This document shows positions 44,667 to 55,710 of a stretch of 64,000 nt of DNA, piece after piece. Every line of letters starts with the position of its first letter. Positions within the stretch are counted from its first letter, which is position 1. The position numbers were made by a program, and so were the translations under genes. The DNA comes from Dechloromonas denitrificans (lineage in GTDB: Bacteria; Pseudomonadota; Gammaproteobacteria; Burkholderiales; Rhodocyclaceae), in NCBI RefSeq assembly GCF_020510685.1, contig NZ_CP075185.1:62001-126000 (forward strand), read 5' to 3'. Below the pieces are notes generated by a model. That model was not told the DNA's origin, made no database searches, and was given only the letters and a program-made list of their open reading frames with translations.

Positions 44667-45641
44667 TTAGCGGCTGACGACCGTCGGCTTGTAACCGAGG
44701 GCGGTGCGGATCTTGTCGGCGATCCGGTCGGCATCGTCGCGACTGGCGTAAGGACCGAGCTGCAGGCGATGGATGCTGCCGCCCGGCTGGACGCGCATCG
44801 GTTCGGTCAGCCAGTCGAGTTCGCGGGTCAGGTGATTCTTCAGGTTTTCGGCATTGTCGGCATTGGCGAACGCGCCGAGTTGCAGATAGATCCCCGTCTG
44901 CTTTGTATTCTGGACGGGCTGCTGCTCAACCGACATGCGCGCCGCCAGACGTTCGATTTCGTCGTTTTCAGCCGTTGCCGTTTTTGCCGGCGGCGTCAGT
45001 TGCGCATAGGAGGTCGTGCCCAGTTCGCCGGGGATAACGGCTTCGACCTCGACCTGACCGCTGCCGCCGTTGACCAGCCCGAGTTTGTAAGCGGCGGTAT
45101 AGGAAAGGTCGATGACGCGGTCGGCATGGAAGGGGCCGCGATCGGTCACGCGCACGACGACGGCCTTGCCGCTCTGGGTATTGGTGACCCGGACATAGGA
45201 CGGCAGCGCCAGCGTCGGATGCGCGGCGGTCATGGCGAACATGTCGTAAGGCTCGCCGATAGAGGTTTTCTGGCCATGGAATTTCTTGCCATACCAGCTG
45301 GCGATGCCGCGCGCTCGGTAGGGCTTGAGCGCGGTATTCGGGACGTATTCCTTGCCGAGAACCACATAGGGTTTGGTGGCCGGTTTGTGCAACGGCTCCC
45401 ATTTCGGTTCGGCATCCGGAATGTCATCGAGGCCATCCGGGATGTCGTCGGCCGGACCATCGTCCTTGTAGAAGCCGCCACCTTTCTTCAAGGTCACTCC
45501 CGGCTTCCGGGTCGGCGTTGGCGTTTTCGACGATGCCGTTTTCTGACCATTCGCCGCGACATCGTCAGGCGTCCTCGGCGAACTGCCGCAACCGGCCAGC
45601 AGCAGTAGCCCGATGGCAAAGGGGGTCAGGCGCAAGATCAT
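44667..45641 (-). CDS. rlpA: septal ring lytic transglycosylase RlpA (lipoprotein)
   Basis: A 324-residue lipoprotein. Signal peptide and lipobox LLLLAGCGSS (Cys about 18) are followed by a Thr/Lys/Pro-rich linker. The double-psi beta-barrel domain has RGIASWYGKKFHGQKTSIGEPYD, VTDRGPFHADRVIDLSYTAA with the catalytic Asp, and QVEVEAVIPGE. A C-terminal SPOR domain (about 250-322, IYLQLGAFANADNAENLKNHL) binds denuded septal glycan. It overlaps rodA by 4 nt, the common rodA-rlpA order. Confidence 0.93.
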   Translation of the reverse strand: MILRLTPFAIGLLLLAGCGSSPRTPDDVAANGQKTASSKTPTPTRKPGVTLKKGGGFYKDDGPADDIPDGLDDIPDAEPKWEPLHKPATKPYVVLGKEYVPNTALKPYRARGIASWYGKKFHGQKTSIGEPYDMFAMTAAHPTLALPSYVRVTNTQSGKAVVVRVTDRGPFHADRVIDLSYTAAYKLGLVNGGSGQVEVEAVIPGELGTTSYAQLTPPAKTATAENDEIERLAARMSVEQQPVQNTKQTGIYLQLGAFANADNAENLKNHLTRELDWLTEPMRVQPGGSIHRLQLGPYASRDDADRIADKIRTALGYKPTVVSR

Positions 45642-46750
45642 TTCTTGACCAGCATCCGATGAGTGTGAATGGACATCAGCATACCGATGCCGAGGAACAG
45701 TGTCACCAATGCTGTGCCGCCATAACTGATAAAAGGCAGCGGGACGCCAACCACCGGCAGGATGCCGCTGACCATGCCCATGTTGATGAAGGCGTAGCTA
45801 AAGAAATTCAGTGTGATCGCCGCGGCCAGCAGGCGGGAGAAAATGGTTGGCGCGGCGGAGGCGATGATCATGCAGCGTCCGATGAGCAGCGTGTAGAGAA
45901 AGACCAGCAGGAGATTGCCGAGCAGGCCCCACTCTTCCGAATAGACGGCAAAAATGAAGTCGGTGTGTTTTTCCGGGATGAATTCGAGATGGGTCTGGGT
46001 GCCGTTCAGGTAACCCTTGCCGGACAGCCCGCCGGAGCCGATGGCGATGGTGGACTGGATGATGTGGTAGCCGGAGCCGAGTGGGTCGGTGGTCGGGTCG
46101 ATTAGGGTCATGATCCGGCGCTGCTGATAGTCATGCAGGGCATTCCACAGCAGGGGGGCGGCACCGGCCGCGGCGGCGGCGAGGCCAAGGATTATTTTCC
46201 ACGGCAGGCCGGCAAAGAAAATGACGAAAAATCCGGCCCCGCCGACCAGGATGGCGGTACCGAGATCGGGCTGCTTGGCGATCAGGCCGAACGGTATCAG
46301 CAGGAGCAGGGCCGCGACGGCGAAATGCTTCAATTTCAGCGTCGCTTCGTATTTCTGGAAATACCAGGCGAGCATCAGCGGCATCGCAATCTTCAGGATT
46401 TCCGATGGCTGGATACGGGTGATGCCGATCGACAACCAGCGCCGAGCGCCATTGACCTTGATACCGAAGAGAAAGACCGCGATGAGCAGCAGAACCCCGA
46501 TGATGTAGAGGGGAACGGCAAAATTCATCAGTTTCTGCGGCGGCATGCGCGAGACGATCCACATGATGACCAGGGCAATACCCATGTTGCCGGCCTGGGA
46601 GAGCATCCGGTGGGCGCTGTCGATGGTTGCCGAATTGACCGTGGCCAGCCCGACCAGCATGATCGCAGCGGTAATCAGCAGCAGCGGAAAGTCGATGTGG
46701 GCCGTGGCGTTGAGCCACCAACGCTTGAGGGTGCCAGTGATGTCCATCAT
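45638..46750 (-). CDS. rodA: rod-shape peptidoglycan glycosyltransferase RodA
   Basis: A 370-residue SEDS polymerase with about ten membrane helices. ATG 46750 overlaps the mrdA stop (ATGATGG); the frame is open further upstream but lies inside mrdA. Family motifs are NGARRWLSIGITRIQPSEILKIAMPL, the catalytic-Asp region AKQPDLGTAILVG, GSGYHIIQSTIAIGSGGLSGKGY and GILPVVGVPLPFISYGGTALV. With PBP2 (mrdA) it synthesises the lateral wall glycan. Confidence 0.94.
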   Translation of the reverse strand: MMDITGTLKRWWLNATAHIDFPLLLITAAIMLVGLATVNSATIDSAHRMLSQAGNMGIALVIMWIVSRMPPQKLMNFAVPLYIIGVLLLIAVFLFGIKVNGARRWLSIGITRIQPSEILKIAMPLMLAWYFQKYEATLKLKHFAVAALLLLIPFGLIAKQPDLGTAILVGGAGFFVIFFAGLPWKIILGLAAAAAGAAPLLWNALHDYQQRRIMTLIDPTTDPLGSGYHIIQSTIAIGSGGLSGKGYLNGTQTHLEFIPEKHTDFIFAVYSEEWGLLGNLLLVFLYTLLIGRCMIIASAAPTIFSRLLAAAITLNFFSYAFINMGMVSGILPVVGVPLPFISYGGTALVTLFLGIGMLMSIHTHRMLVKK

Positions 46751-48657
46751 TCGACCGGGTCCTCTTCGAGCGCCTCGGCATCCTCGGGCGCCGCGCCGGC
46801 CGGCAGTTTGCCGAGCAGGTAGTAGTCGAGCACCATGCGGGCAATCGGCGCCGCCGACTGGGCGCCGAAACCGCCGTTTTCGACCAGGACGGCAAGGGCG
46901 ATCGTCGGTTTTTCGATCGGGGCGTAAGCGATGAACAAGGCATGGTCGCGCAAGTGCTGTTTGACCGAGGATGTCTTGTAGTCCGAGCCTTTCAGCGAAA
47001 AGACCTGGGCCGTCCCGGTCTTGCCGCCAGCCAGGTAAGGCGCGCCGGCAAAGGCACGGGTGCCGGTACCTTCCTTGATGACACCGAGCATGGCGCGATG
47101 AATCACCTCGAGGTTTTTCTCCTTCCATTGCAGGTCACGGACGGGCTTGGACTCGACCGGACGCTTTTCGGAAGTGCGCGTATCGATGATGTGACGAACC
47201 AGATGGGGGCGGAACATCACGCCATTGTTGGCTAGTGTCGCCGTGGCGTGGGCAAGCTGCATCGGGGTGTAGGCGTTGTAGCCTTGACCGATGCCGATGG
47301 AGATCGTTTCGCCGGCATACCATTTCTGCTGTTCCGGCCGCTTGAAGCGCTGCTTCTTCCACTCCTGCGAGGGTAGCACCCCTTTCGATTCGGCCAGCTC
47401 ATCCTTGCCGAGGTCGATTCCGGTGCGCTGGCCGAAGCCCATCTGGCCCATGAAACGGGCGATGGTGTCGATGCCCATGTCGTTGGCCAGCGAGTAATAA
47501 TAGGTATCGCAGGAATGGACGATGGATTTGTACATGTCCACCATGCCGTGGCCCCCCTTCTTGTCGTCGCGGAAGGTGTGGTTGCCAAAGGTGAAGAACC
47601 CGGGGTCGCTAATCGCCTGCTGCGCCGTGCGCTTGCCGGTCTCCAGCGCGGCCAGTGCCATGAAGGGCTTGAAGGTCGAGCCGGGCGGATAGGCACCGTT
47701 GATCGCCCGGTTGATCATCGGCTTGTCGGGATGGTCGTTCAGTTCCTTCCAGTTTTCCGGCGAAATGCCATCGACGAAAAGATTCGGATCGTAGGTCGGA
47801 TTCGAAACCAGGGCGAGAACACCGCCACTGGCCGGGTCGATGGCGACGAGCGCCCCCTTGCGATCACCGAAGGCCTTTTCGGTGATTTCCTGCAGTTTGA
47901 TATCGAGCGTCAGCTGCAGATTGTTGCCGGAGACCGGGGGGATCCGCTTCAGGCTGCGTACGGCGTGGCCGCCGGCGTCGATTTCGACCTGCTCGTAGCC
48001 GGTTTCCCCGTGCAATTCGAATTCGTAACGCTGCTCGAGGCCTGTTTTGCCGATATGGTCACTGCCTTTGTAGTTGGCCTGTTGTTCAGCTTCCTCGATC
48101 CATTTGAGGTCGCGGTCGGTAATCCGTCCGATATAGCCAAGCGCATGCGAAGCCACCGTGCCCATCGGATACTGACGGAACAGCCGGGCCTTGACCTCGA
48201 TGCCAGGGAAGCGGTAACGCTGGGCGGCGAAGATCGCTACTTCGGCGTCGGACAAGCGGGTTCGGATGGGAATCGATTCGAAATTCTTCGCTTCTTCAAG
48301 CAGGCGCTTGAAACGCTTGCGATCCTTGGGCTGGATTTCGATGATCTCGGCCAGCGAGTCGATCGTTTCTTCCAGGTTGGCGGTCAGCGAGGGGGTGATT
48401 TCGAGCGTGAAGGCCGAATAATTGTGGGCCAGCACGATACCGTTGCGGTCGGTGATGACGCCGCGGTTGGGGACTATCGGAATCAGCGCGATTCGGTTGT
48501 CTTCGGCACGGGTCTGGTAAAAGTCGTGCTGAATGACCTGCAACCAGAAAAAGCGGGTGATGAGCAGGCCAAAGGCGAGCAGTACGACAAACACCGCGAT
48601 GCCGAGGCGAAAGCGGAAACGCTCGACATCGCCTTCAGGATTGTGAAAGTTGCCCAC
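46747..48657 (-). CDS. mrdA: penicillin-binding protein 2 (peptidoglycan transpeptidase)
   Basis: A 636-residue class B PBP: one N-terminal TM helix (about 16-38, FGLLITRFFWLQV), a dimerisation/PBP-dimer domain, then the transpeptidase domain with catalytic Ser in PPGSTFKPFMAL, SxN-type motif HSCDTYYYS (SCD in place of SxN, as in other PBP2s) and KTGTAQVFS. It crosslinks elongation peptidoglycan together with RodA. It is encoded 12 nt after mreD and overlaps rodA by 4 nt, the conserved mreBCD-mrdA-rodA order. Confidence 0.95.
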   Translation of the reverse strand: MGNFHNPEGDVERFRFRLGIAVFVVLLAFGLLITRFFWLQVIQHDFYQTRAEDNRIALIPIVPNRGVITDRNGIVLAHNYSAFTLEITPSLTANLEETIDSLAEIIEIQPKDRKRFKRLLEEAKNFESIPIRTRLSDAEVAIFAAQRYRFPGIEVKARLFRQYPMGTVASHALGYIGRITDRDLKWIEEAEQQANYKGSDHIGKTGLEQRYEFELHGETGYEQVEIDAGGHAVRSLKRIPPVSGNNLQLTLDIKLQEITEKAFGDRKGALVAIDPASGGVLALVSNPTYDPNLFVDGISPENWKELNDHPDKPMINRAINGAYPPGSTFKPFMALAALETGKRTAQQAISDPGFFTFGNHTFRDDKKGGHGMVDMYKSIVHSCDTYYYSLANDMGIDTIARFMGQMGFGQRTGIDLGKDELAESKGVLPSQEWKKQRFKRPEQQKWYAGETISIGIGQGYNAYTPMQLAHATATLANNGVMFRPHLVRHIIDTRTSEKRPVESKPVRDLQWKEKNLEVIHRAMLGVIKEGTGTRAFAGAPYLAGGKTGTAQVFSLKGSDYKTSSVKQHLRDHALFIAYAPIEKPTIALAVLVENGGFGAQSAAPIARMVLDYYLLGKLPAGAAPEDAEALEEDPVE

Positions 48658-48669
48658 TGACCGCTCGGC

Positions 48670-49191
48670 TTAAATCGGTCGATTCGGATCCTGGTGAACC
48701 GGCCGGTATTGCGGCAGGAGCAGGATGAAGGTGGCGGGAATCCAGAGCAGGGTGGCGATCAACGGGCCGATGAAATAGCCCCAGCCCGGAAAGTCGGCAC
48801 CCACGGCAAGGCGCATCAAAGCCTGAATGACCTGGGCGGCAACGAGCAGCGGCATGACCTGCAGGGCCTGCTGGAACAGGGGAAACCAGAGCAGGCGCCG
48901 GGACAGCGAGGCGGAAACGTAGGCGAGCAGGACATAGGCGAAGCAGTGCTGGCCGAGTACGGCACCATCGGCGACATCCATCACCAAACCGAGCACAAAG
49001 GCCCAGCCCATGCCGACCCGCCGGAATTCGCGGACGCTCCAGAAACACAGCACCAGCGCCACCCAGTCCGGCATGCCGGGCCAGTGTGCGGTCGGCAGGA
49101 AGTTCAGCAGGGCCGCGCCGATCAGGCTGAAAAAAATGAACCAGGGCCGGACCGGCAGCAGGATGCGAGAGGAAGAAAAAGTCGGTTGCAT
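48670..49191 (-). CDS. mreD: rod shape-determining protein MreD
   Basis: A 173-residue inner-membrane protein with five to six hydrophobic helices (LPVRPWFIFFSLIGAALLNFLP; WVALVLCFWSVREFRRVGMGWAFVLGLVMDVADGAVLGQHCFAYVLLAYV). The VLGLVMDVxxGxxLGQHxxxY pattern is the MreD hallmark. It is part of the elongasome that links MreB filaments to wall synthesis. Its start touches the mreC stop (TGATG). Confidence 0.92.
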   Translation of the reverse strand: MQPTFSSSRILLPVRPWFIFFSLIGAALLNFLPTAHWPGMPDWVALVLCFWSVREFRRVGMGWAFVLGLVMDVADGAVLGQHCFAYVLLAYVSASLSRRLLWFPLFQQALQVMPLLVAAQVIQALMRLAVGADFPGWGYFIGPLIATLLWIPATFILLLPQYRPVHQDPNRPI

Positions 49192-50123
49192 CAGTTTGCG
49201 TTCATCGCCCGTCGTTTGTTCAGGCGGCTGCCTTCGCCACCGACTGTGCCGCGGCTGGCGGCCGCCGGCGGAGCGGGTGGAAGCGGCTGGCGCCGGTCAA
49301 GTACCATGACTTCGCCAAAGTTTTCAACGCCGGCTACCGGTAGGCAGAAGATGCGAGCGAAAGAGTAGGCGCTGTCCCGTTCGATATTGACCACTTTGGC
49401 GACCGGGAAGCCCGGCAGGTAGACGCCGTCAAGACCCGAGGTGACCAGTACGTCGCCGACTTGAATATCGGCGTTGGTCGGCATGTAGCGCAGTTCGAGC
49501 TGGCCGTTGCCGAGGCCGAAGACAACGGAACGCTGGCCGCTGCGGACAATCTGCACGGGGACCGCCTGATCCTTGTCGGTGATCAGTGTAATTTCAGCCG
49601 AGAAGGCAAAAACGCGGGTCACCTGACCGACGACACCCGCTTCATCGATCGTCGGTTGACCGGCAATAATCCCGGACTGCTGCCCCTTGTCCACAATCAC
49701 CTTGCGGGAGAAGGGGTCGCGCGCCGTATAGAGAATCTGGGCAACCTGTCCCTTGGCCTTTTCGCGCTCCTTGACCTCGAGCAATTTGCGCAGACGCCCG
49801 TTTTCCGATTCGAGTTGGGCCACGCGCTCCAAGTCGGGAGCGCTCGTCAGCTTGGCATGCTTCAATTCGTTGTTTTCGCTTTGCAGCGCCCGCATGCCCT
49901 GCAGGTAGGTCGCTGCATAGTCGACCAGGCTGCCCGGGGTCTGGGCGATGCGCTGGACCGGGTCGACGATGAGGGCGATGCTCTGGCGCAACAGATCGAG
50001 GCTGCGGAAACGCAGGTCGACGACAAAGATCGCCAGGGAAATGGCGATGTAGAAAGTCAGAAGAGCCAGCGGTGCTGGCCCTTGCTTGAAGAACGGCGGT
50101 GGTGCGTGGTCGATTCCGGCCAT
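49191..50123 (-). CDS. mreC: rod shape-determining protein MreC
   Basis: A 310-residue bitopic protein. ATG 50123 with AGGA 9 nt upstream is preferred over the in-frame TTG at 50132. TM helix at about 15-35 (LALLTFYIAISLAIFVVDL), periplasmic coiled coil at about 65-110 (LQSENNELKHAKLTSAPDLERVAQLESENGRLRKLL), then two beta-barrel domains (DPFSRKVIVDKGQQSGIIAGQPTIDEAGVVGQVTRV). It links MreB to the PBPs. Confidence 0.93.
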   Translation of the reverse strand: MAGIDHAPPPFFKQGPAPLALLTFYIAISLAIFVVDLRFRSLDLLRQSIALIVDPVQRIAQTPGSLVDYAATYLQGMRALQSENNELKHAKLTSAPDLERVAQLESENGRLRKLLEVKEREKAKGQVAQILYTARDPFSRKVIVDKGQQSGIIAGQPTIDEAGVVGQVTRVFAFSAEITLITDKDQAVPVQIVRSGQRSVVFGLGNGQLELRYMPTNADIQVGDVLVTSGLDGVYLPGFPVAKVVNIERDSAYSFARIFCLPVAGVENFGEVMVLDRRQPLPPAPPAAASRGTVGGEGSRLNKRRAMNAN

Positions 50124-50156
50124 CGCAATCAATCCTGCTCGGCTGCGGTCGATGGG

Positions 50157-51248
<1,092 letters not shown>

Positions 51249-51267
51249 TTATAACGCTTTCCATTTT

Positions 51268-51295
51268 AAGACTTTGTGCACTGCAATAAAGTCTT
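51268..51295. repeat. inverted repeat in the mreB-gatC divergent spacer
   Basis: AAGACTTT (51268-51275) and AAAGTCTT (51288-51295) form an 8-bp dyad with a 12-nt loop, ending 8 nt before the gatC ATG. It could be a regulator site or a hairpin over the gatC leader; no clear Shine-Dalgarno is visible there. Confidence 0.4.
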
Positions 51296-51303
51296 TGGGT
51301 CCC

Positions 51304-51591
51304 ATGTCGCTCACATTAGAACAGGTTCAGCGTATCGCTCATCTCGCCCGTATCGAGGTCAGCGAATCCGAGGCTCTCAGCACGCAGGGCCATCTCAACG
51401 GTATCTTCCAGCTTATCGAACAAATGCAGGCCGTTGATACGGCGGGCATCGAGCCGATGGCACACGCTCAGGATCTCAGTCAGCGTCTGCGCGACGATGT
51501 GGTCAGCGAAGGCGATCGCCGCGCCGCCTATTTGGCTGTCGCGCCGGAAACCGAGGCCGGTCTCTATCTCGTGCCGAAGGTAATCGAATGA
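51304..51591 (+). CDS. gatC: Asp-tRNA(Asn)/Glu-tRNA(Gln) amidotransferase subunit C
   Basis: A 95-residue Gat[25 protein letters not shown] and the tail [34 protein letters not shown], both typical. It bridges GatA and GatB in the amidotransferase that converts misacylated Glu-tRNA(Gln) or Asp-tRNA(Asn). ATG 51304; its stop overlaps gatA by 4 nt. Confidence 0.95.
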   Translation: MSLTLEQVQRIAHLARIEVSESEALSTQGHLNGIFQLIEQMQAVDTAGIEPMAHAQDLSQRLRDDVVSEGDRRAAYLAVAPETEAGLYLVPKVIE

Positions 51592-53045
51592 TCAACGCCA
51601 GTCTCAAACAACTGTCGCAGGCGCTGGCCGCGAAACAGATTTCCAGTGTCGAACTGACCCAATTATTCCTTGATCGGATCAGCCGCCTCAATCCGTCGCT
51701 GAACGCTTTTGTCACGATTGATGCCGAAAAAAGCCTGAATTCGGCACGTGCCGCTGATGCCCGTCTGGCGGCCGGGACTGCCGGCGCCCTGACCGGTATT
51801 CCGATTGCCCAGAAGGACATTTTCTGTGCCGAGGGTTGGCGCACCACCTGTGGCTCGAAAATGCTCGCCAATTTTGTCTCGCCGTACGATGCGACGGTGA
51901 TCCGCAAAATGGAAGCGGGAGCCGGACTGGTGTCGCTCGGCAAGACGAACATGGACGAATTCGCGATGGGCTCGTCCAATGAAACTTCATTCTTCGGCCC
52001 GGTGCGCAACCCTTGGGATCAGGCCCGCGTGCCCGGCGGCTCGTCGGGCGGTTCGGCGGCGGCGGTCGCAGCCCGTCTGGCCCCGGCGGCGACCGGTACC
52101 GATACCGGCGGTTCGATTCGCCAGCCGGCGGCGCTGTGTAATCTGACCGGTCTGAAGCCGACTTATGGCGTGGTCTCCCGCTACGGCATGATTGCCTTTG
52201 CTTCATCGCTTGACCAGGCGGGGCCGATGGCGGCGAGCGCAGAGGACTGCGCCCTGTTGCTCAATAGCATGGCCGGGTTTGACGAGCGCGATTCGACCTC
52301 GCTCGACCGCCCGACCGAAGATTACGCTCGCGATCTCGACAAGCCGCTGGCCGGCCTGCGCATTGGCCTGCCGAAAGAGTTTTTCGGCGATGGTTGCGAC
52401 GCCCAGGTGATGGCTGCGGTGCGCGCGGCGATTGCCGAGTACGAAAAGCTCGGCGCGACCATCGTCGACGTCTCGTTGCCCAATTCGCACCTGTCGGTGC
52501 CGGCCTATTATGTGATCGCGCCGGCCGAGGCCAGTTCCAACCTGTCGCGGTTCGATGGCGTGCGTTACGGTTATCGGGCGCCGGATTATGACAGCCTGGA
52601 CGACATGTACCTGAAGAGCCGCGCCCAAGGTTTCGGCGCCGAGGTCAAACGGCGCATCATGATTGGTGCCTACGTGTTGTCGCACGGCTATTACGATGCC
52701 TATTATTTGCAGGCGCAGCGCATCCGCCGGCTGATCGCTAACGATTTTGTCGAAGCATTCAAGGTGTGCGACGTGATCATGGGGCCGACCTCGCCGTCCA
52801 CCGCGTTCAAGCTGGGCGAGAAGGCGGCCGATCCGGTGCAGATGTATCTTTCCGATATTTACACCATCGCCGTGAACCTGGCTGGTCTGCCCGGCATGTC
52901 GGTACCCTGCGGTTTTGTCGGCGGCCTGCCGGTCGGACTGCAACTGATCGGCAATTATTTCGCCGAGGCGCAACTGCTCAACGTCGCCCATCGTTACCAG
53001 TTGGCGACGGACTGGCATCAACGTCGGCCGGCCGGCCTCGAGTAA
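51588..53045 (+). CDS. gatA: Asp-tRNA(Asn)/Glu-tRNA(Gln) amidotransferase subunit A
   Basis: A 485-residue amidase-signature protein that releases ammonia from glutamine. The Ser-cisSer-Lys triad is readable: Lys in [10 protein letters not shown] and the two Ser in the block [17 protein letters not shown] / [25 protein letters not shown]. Normal length. It follows gatC with ATGA overlap and is followed by a lipoprotein gene before gatB. Confidence 0.96.
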   Translation: MINASLKQLSQALAAKQISSVELTQLFLDRISRLNPSLNAFVTIDAEKSLNSARAADARLAAGTAGALTGIPIAQKDIFCAEGWRTTCGSKMLANFVSPYDATVIRKMEAGAGLVSLGKTNMDEFAMGSSNETSFFGPVRNPWDQARVPGGSSGGSAAAVAARLAPAATGTDTGGSIRQPAALCNLTGLKPTYGVVSRYGMIAFASSLDQAGPMAASAEDCALLLNSMAGFDERDSTSLDRPTEDYARDLDKPLAGLRIGLPKEFFGDGCDAQVMAAVRAAIAEYEKLGATIVDVSLPNSHLSVPAYYVIAPAEASSNLSRFDGVRYGYRAPDYDSLDDMYLKSRAQGFGAEVKRRIMIGAYVLSHGYYDAYYLQAQRIRRLIANDFVEAFKVCDVIMGPTSPSTAFKLGEKAADPVQMYLSDIYTIAVNLAGLPGMSVPCGFVGGLPVGLQLIGNYFAEAQLLNVAHRYQLATDWHQRRPAGLE

Positions 53046-53046
53046 A

Positions 53047-53580
53047 ATGCGGCGGTCTTGGGCGCTTCTGGCGGTGCTGCTCGCGGCGGGGTGTGCCGAG
53101 GTCGAGAAGCAGCCGGAAGCCACCCCGGAAGTCGAATCGAATGCCGAAAGGTCGCCGGCCGCAAGCCGCGAGCCGAAACTCAAGAATTCGACGCTGAAAT
53201 ATCTGGCCAACCGCAAGCTGAAGCCGCAGCCGACCCGGCCACTCAACGTCAAGTCGCGCTGTGCGCACAAGGATGCGATCGGGACGACGACGAAGCTCGA
53301 TCTGCTGGTCAAGGAAGCGGTCGTCAAAACCTTCGACGCGCGGGTAACCATGAAGGGCTATGGTTCCTGCCACTTTGATCTGAAGGATTTCGAGCAGACC
53401 GAGCAGTTGCCGCAGGCCTTGCTCCGGCACAAGCGCGATGCCGGCTGTCTGGTCCGCATGTGGGAAGAGGGCCCCCGGGTGACGGTGGCGTTCAACAGTT
53501 GCCCCAAGTCCTGCGAAGGGGACGCTTTCAGTTACCTCTGGCCAATCATGGTCGAGGCGAAATCAGGACGTTGTTTCTGA
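53047..53580 (+). CDS. small lipoprotein of unknown function between gatA and gatB
   Basis: A 177-residue protein not assigned to a family. It has a signal peptide with lipobox LLAAGCAEV (lipidated Cys16), a Glu/Pro/Ser-rich linker (about 20-60), and a C-terminal domain with five Cys: CAHKDAIGTTTKLDLLVKEA, GSCHFDLKDF, AGCLVRMWEEG, FNSCPKSCEGDAFSYLWPI and a terminal GRCF. The spacing suggests disulfides in the periplasm. It starts 1 nt after the gatA stop and ends 12 nt before gatB, so it is co-transcribed with the amidotransferase genes although unrelated in cell location. Confidence 0.8.
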   Translation: MRRSWALLAVLLAAGCAEVEKQPEATPEVESNAERSPAASREPKLKNSTLKYLANRKLKPQPTRPLNVKSRCAHKDAIGTTTKLDLLVKEAVVKTFDARVTMKGYGSCHFDLKDFEQTEQLPQALLRHKRDAGCLVRMWEEGPRVTVAFNSCPKSCEGDAFSYLWPIMVEAKSGRCF

Positions 53581-53592
53581 ACGGATGAAACT

Positions 53593-55047
53593 ATGAATCA
53601 GTGGGAAGTAGTGATCGGCATCGAAACGCACGCGCAACTGGCGACCGTTTCGAAAATTTTCTCCGGTGCTTCGACGGCTTTTGGCGCCGCGCCAAATACG
53701 CAAGCCTGCGCAGTCGACCTGGCTTTGCCCGGTGTTTTGCCGGTGCTAAACAAGAAGGCCGTCGATTGCGCCATCCGCTTCGGGCTGGCGATCGGTGCCG
53801 AGGTGGCGCAGAAATCGGTATTCGCCCGCAAGAATTATTTCTATCCCGATTTGCCCAAGGGTTACCAGATCAGCCAGATGGACCTGCCGGTAGTCGTTGG
53901 CGGCACCATCACGTTGCAGGTCGGCCAGGGCGACAAGGCTTATGAAAAGCTGGTTCGCCTGACCCGCGCCCACCTGGAAGAGGACGCCGGCAAGTCGCTG
54001 CACGAAGATTTCCACGGCAAATCCGGTATCGACCTCAATCGGGCCGGTACGCCGCTGCTCGAAATCGTTTCCGAACCCGACATGCGGTCCTCCGACGAGG
54101 CCGTCGCCTACGCCAAATCGTTGCACGCGCTGGTCCGCTGGATCGGTATATGCGACGGCAACATGCAGGAAGGCTCATTCCGCTGCGACGCCAACGTCTC
54201 GGTTCGCCCCAAGGGCCAGGCCGAATTCGGTACCCGGCGCGAAATCAAGAACCTCAACTCCTTCCGTTTTCTCAAGGAGGCGATCGACTTCGAGGTCCAG
54301 TGGCAGATCAACGAAATCGAAGAAGGCCGCCGGATTCAGCAGGCCACCGTACTGTTCGATCCGGATACTGGCGAAACGCGGATGATGCGGAGCAAGGAAG
54401 ATGCGCATGACTACCGCTACTTCCCCGATCCGGATCTGTTGCCACTGGTCATTTCCAGCGACTGGATCGATCGCGTCAAGGGCGAGCTGCCGGAGTTGCC
54501 GGGCCAGATGCGCGAGCGCTTTATCAACGATCTCGGGCTGTCGGCCTATGATGCCCGGACGCTGACCGCCAGCCAGGAAATGGCCGATTATTTCGAGGCC
54601 ACCGTCGCGCTTGCCGGCAAGGCCAACGCCAAGCCCTGTGCCAACTGGGTAATGGTCGATCTGGCCGCCCGCCTGAACAAAGAAGGCAAGGATCTCACCG
54701 AGTCGCCCGTTGGCGCTGCGCAATTGGCCGGGTTGGTGCTGCGCATTGCCGACAACACCATTTCAAACAACATCGCCAAAAAGATTTTCGAGGCTTTGTG
54801 GAATGGTGAAGGGGCGACGGCCGACGAGGTTATCGAAAAGCAGGGGTTGAAGCAGATCACCGATACCGGCGCCATCGAGGCGCTGGTTGATGAGGTCCTC
54901 GCCGCCAATGCGGCCAATGTCGCTGAATTCAAGGCTGGCAAGGAGAAAGCCTTCAACGCATTGGTCGGTCAGGTGATGAAGGCGGCGAAGGGCAAGGCCA
55001 ATCCGCAACAGGTCAATGATCTGTTGCGCCTGAAACTGACGGCCTGA
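53593..55047 (+). CDS. gatB: Asp-tRNA(Asn)/Glu-tRNA(Gln) amidotransferase subunit B
   Basis: A 484-residue GatB: start [31 protein letters not shown], the zinc/kinase-like core ([68 protein letters not shown]), and the C-terminal YqeY-like tRNA-binding domain ending [17 protein letters not shown]. It activates the tRNA-bound Glu/Asp for amidation. It ends exactly where the convergent DUF4124-like gene ends. Confidence 0.96.
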   Translation: MNQWEVVIGIETHAQLATVSKIFSGASTAFGAAPNTQACAVDLALPGVLPVLNKKAVDCAIRFGLAIGAEVAQKSVFARKNYFYPDLPKGYQISQMDLPVVVGGTITLQVGQGDKAYEKLVRLTRAHLEEDAGKSLHEDFHGKSGIDLNRAGTPLLEIVSEPDMRSSDEAVAYAKSLHALVRWIGICDGNMQEGSFRCDANVSVRPKGQAEFGTRREIKNLNSFRFLKEAIDFEVQWQINEIEEGRRIQQATVLFDPDTGETRMMRSKEDAHDYRYFPDPDLLPLVISSDWIDRVKGELPELPGQMRERFINDLGLSAYDARTLTASQEMADYFEATVALAGKANAKPCANWVMVDLAARLNKEGKDLTESPVGAAQLAGLVLRIADNTISNNIAKKIFEALWNGEGATADEVIEKQGLKQITDTGAIEALVDEVLAANAANVAEFKAGKEKAFNALVGQVMKAAKGKANPQQVNDLLRLKLTA

Positions 55048-55710
55048 TCAGCGTCGCTCGGGTGTCGCCGGCGCCGCGCCGCCAGTCGGCGCGGGGGCCG
55101 GCGAGCGTCCGGTCAGCTCGAAGTAGCGCTTGCGATCGGCGTCGTATTTTGCCTTGATCGCGGCGAAATCGTGTTTTTTGACGTCCATCAGTTCCTGCTG
55201 GACCTTGATTTCGTGGTCGAGCGCTCGCAACTCCTTGGCAAGTTCGGGCGGCATGGCTTTTTTCTTGTAAAACTCGGCCTCTTGCTCAAATTTCTTGCGC
55301 TTGTTAACCGCCGCATCAATGCGGCCTTGCGTATCCCGCATTGCCAGATTGACGTCGGCCTCGGCCTTGCGCTGGGCCAAGTCGATATCCTGCGGTGTGG
55401 CGTAGGTATCGAGCAAGGCTTGATCCCTGCGCCGCAATTCCCGGGCGGCTTCTTCGAGTTGCTTTTTGCGCCGGTTTTCGGCGGCGAGTTCGATTTTCTG
55501 CTCGGCCGTCATCGGCGGGCCGACTTCCTTGACGATGTTGCCCCCGCTGTCGAGGACACGATAGGCGCGCCCCCGGCACTGTTCGGGCAGTGTGTCGCCA
55601 CAGATCCGGCGTCCGCTGGCCGGGTCCGGGCAGCAATAAAACTCGCCGGCGGCCTGGGTCGAACTGGCTGCAACAAAAAGCAAAAGAGGCACGAGCAGGC
55701 ATTTAGGCAT
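55048..55710 (-). CDS. DUF4124-like exported coiled-coil protein
   Basis: An approximately 220-residue protein. ATG 55710 overlaps the pyrE stop by 8 nt and opens a signal peptide ([20 protein letters not shown]). The N-terminal mature part [40 protein letters not shown] resembles the DUF4124 domain, with four Cys. A long Glu/Lys/Arg-rich helix follows (about 80-190), predicted to be a coiled coil, then a Pro/Ala tail. Periplasmic; function unknown. Confidence 0.75.
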   Translation of the reverse strand: MPKCLLVPLLLFVAASSTQAAGEFYCCPDPASGRRICGDTLPEQCRGRAYRVLDSGGNIVKEVGPPMTAEQKIELAAENRRKKQLEEAARELRRRDQALLDTYATPQDIDLAQRKAEADVNLAMRDTQGRIDAAVNKRKKFEQEAEFYKKKAMPPELAKELRALDHEIKVQQELMDVKKHDFAAIKAKYDADRKRYFELTGRSPAPAPTGGAAPATPERR

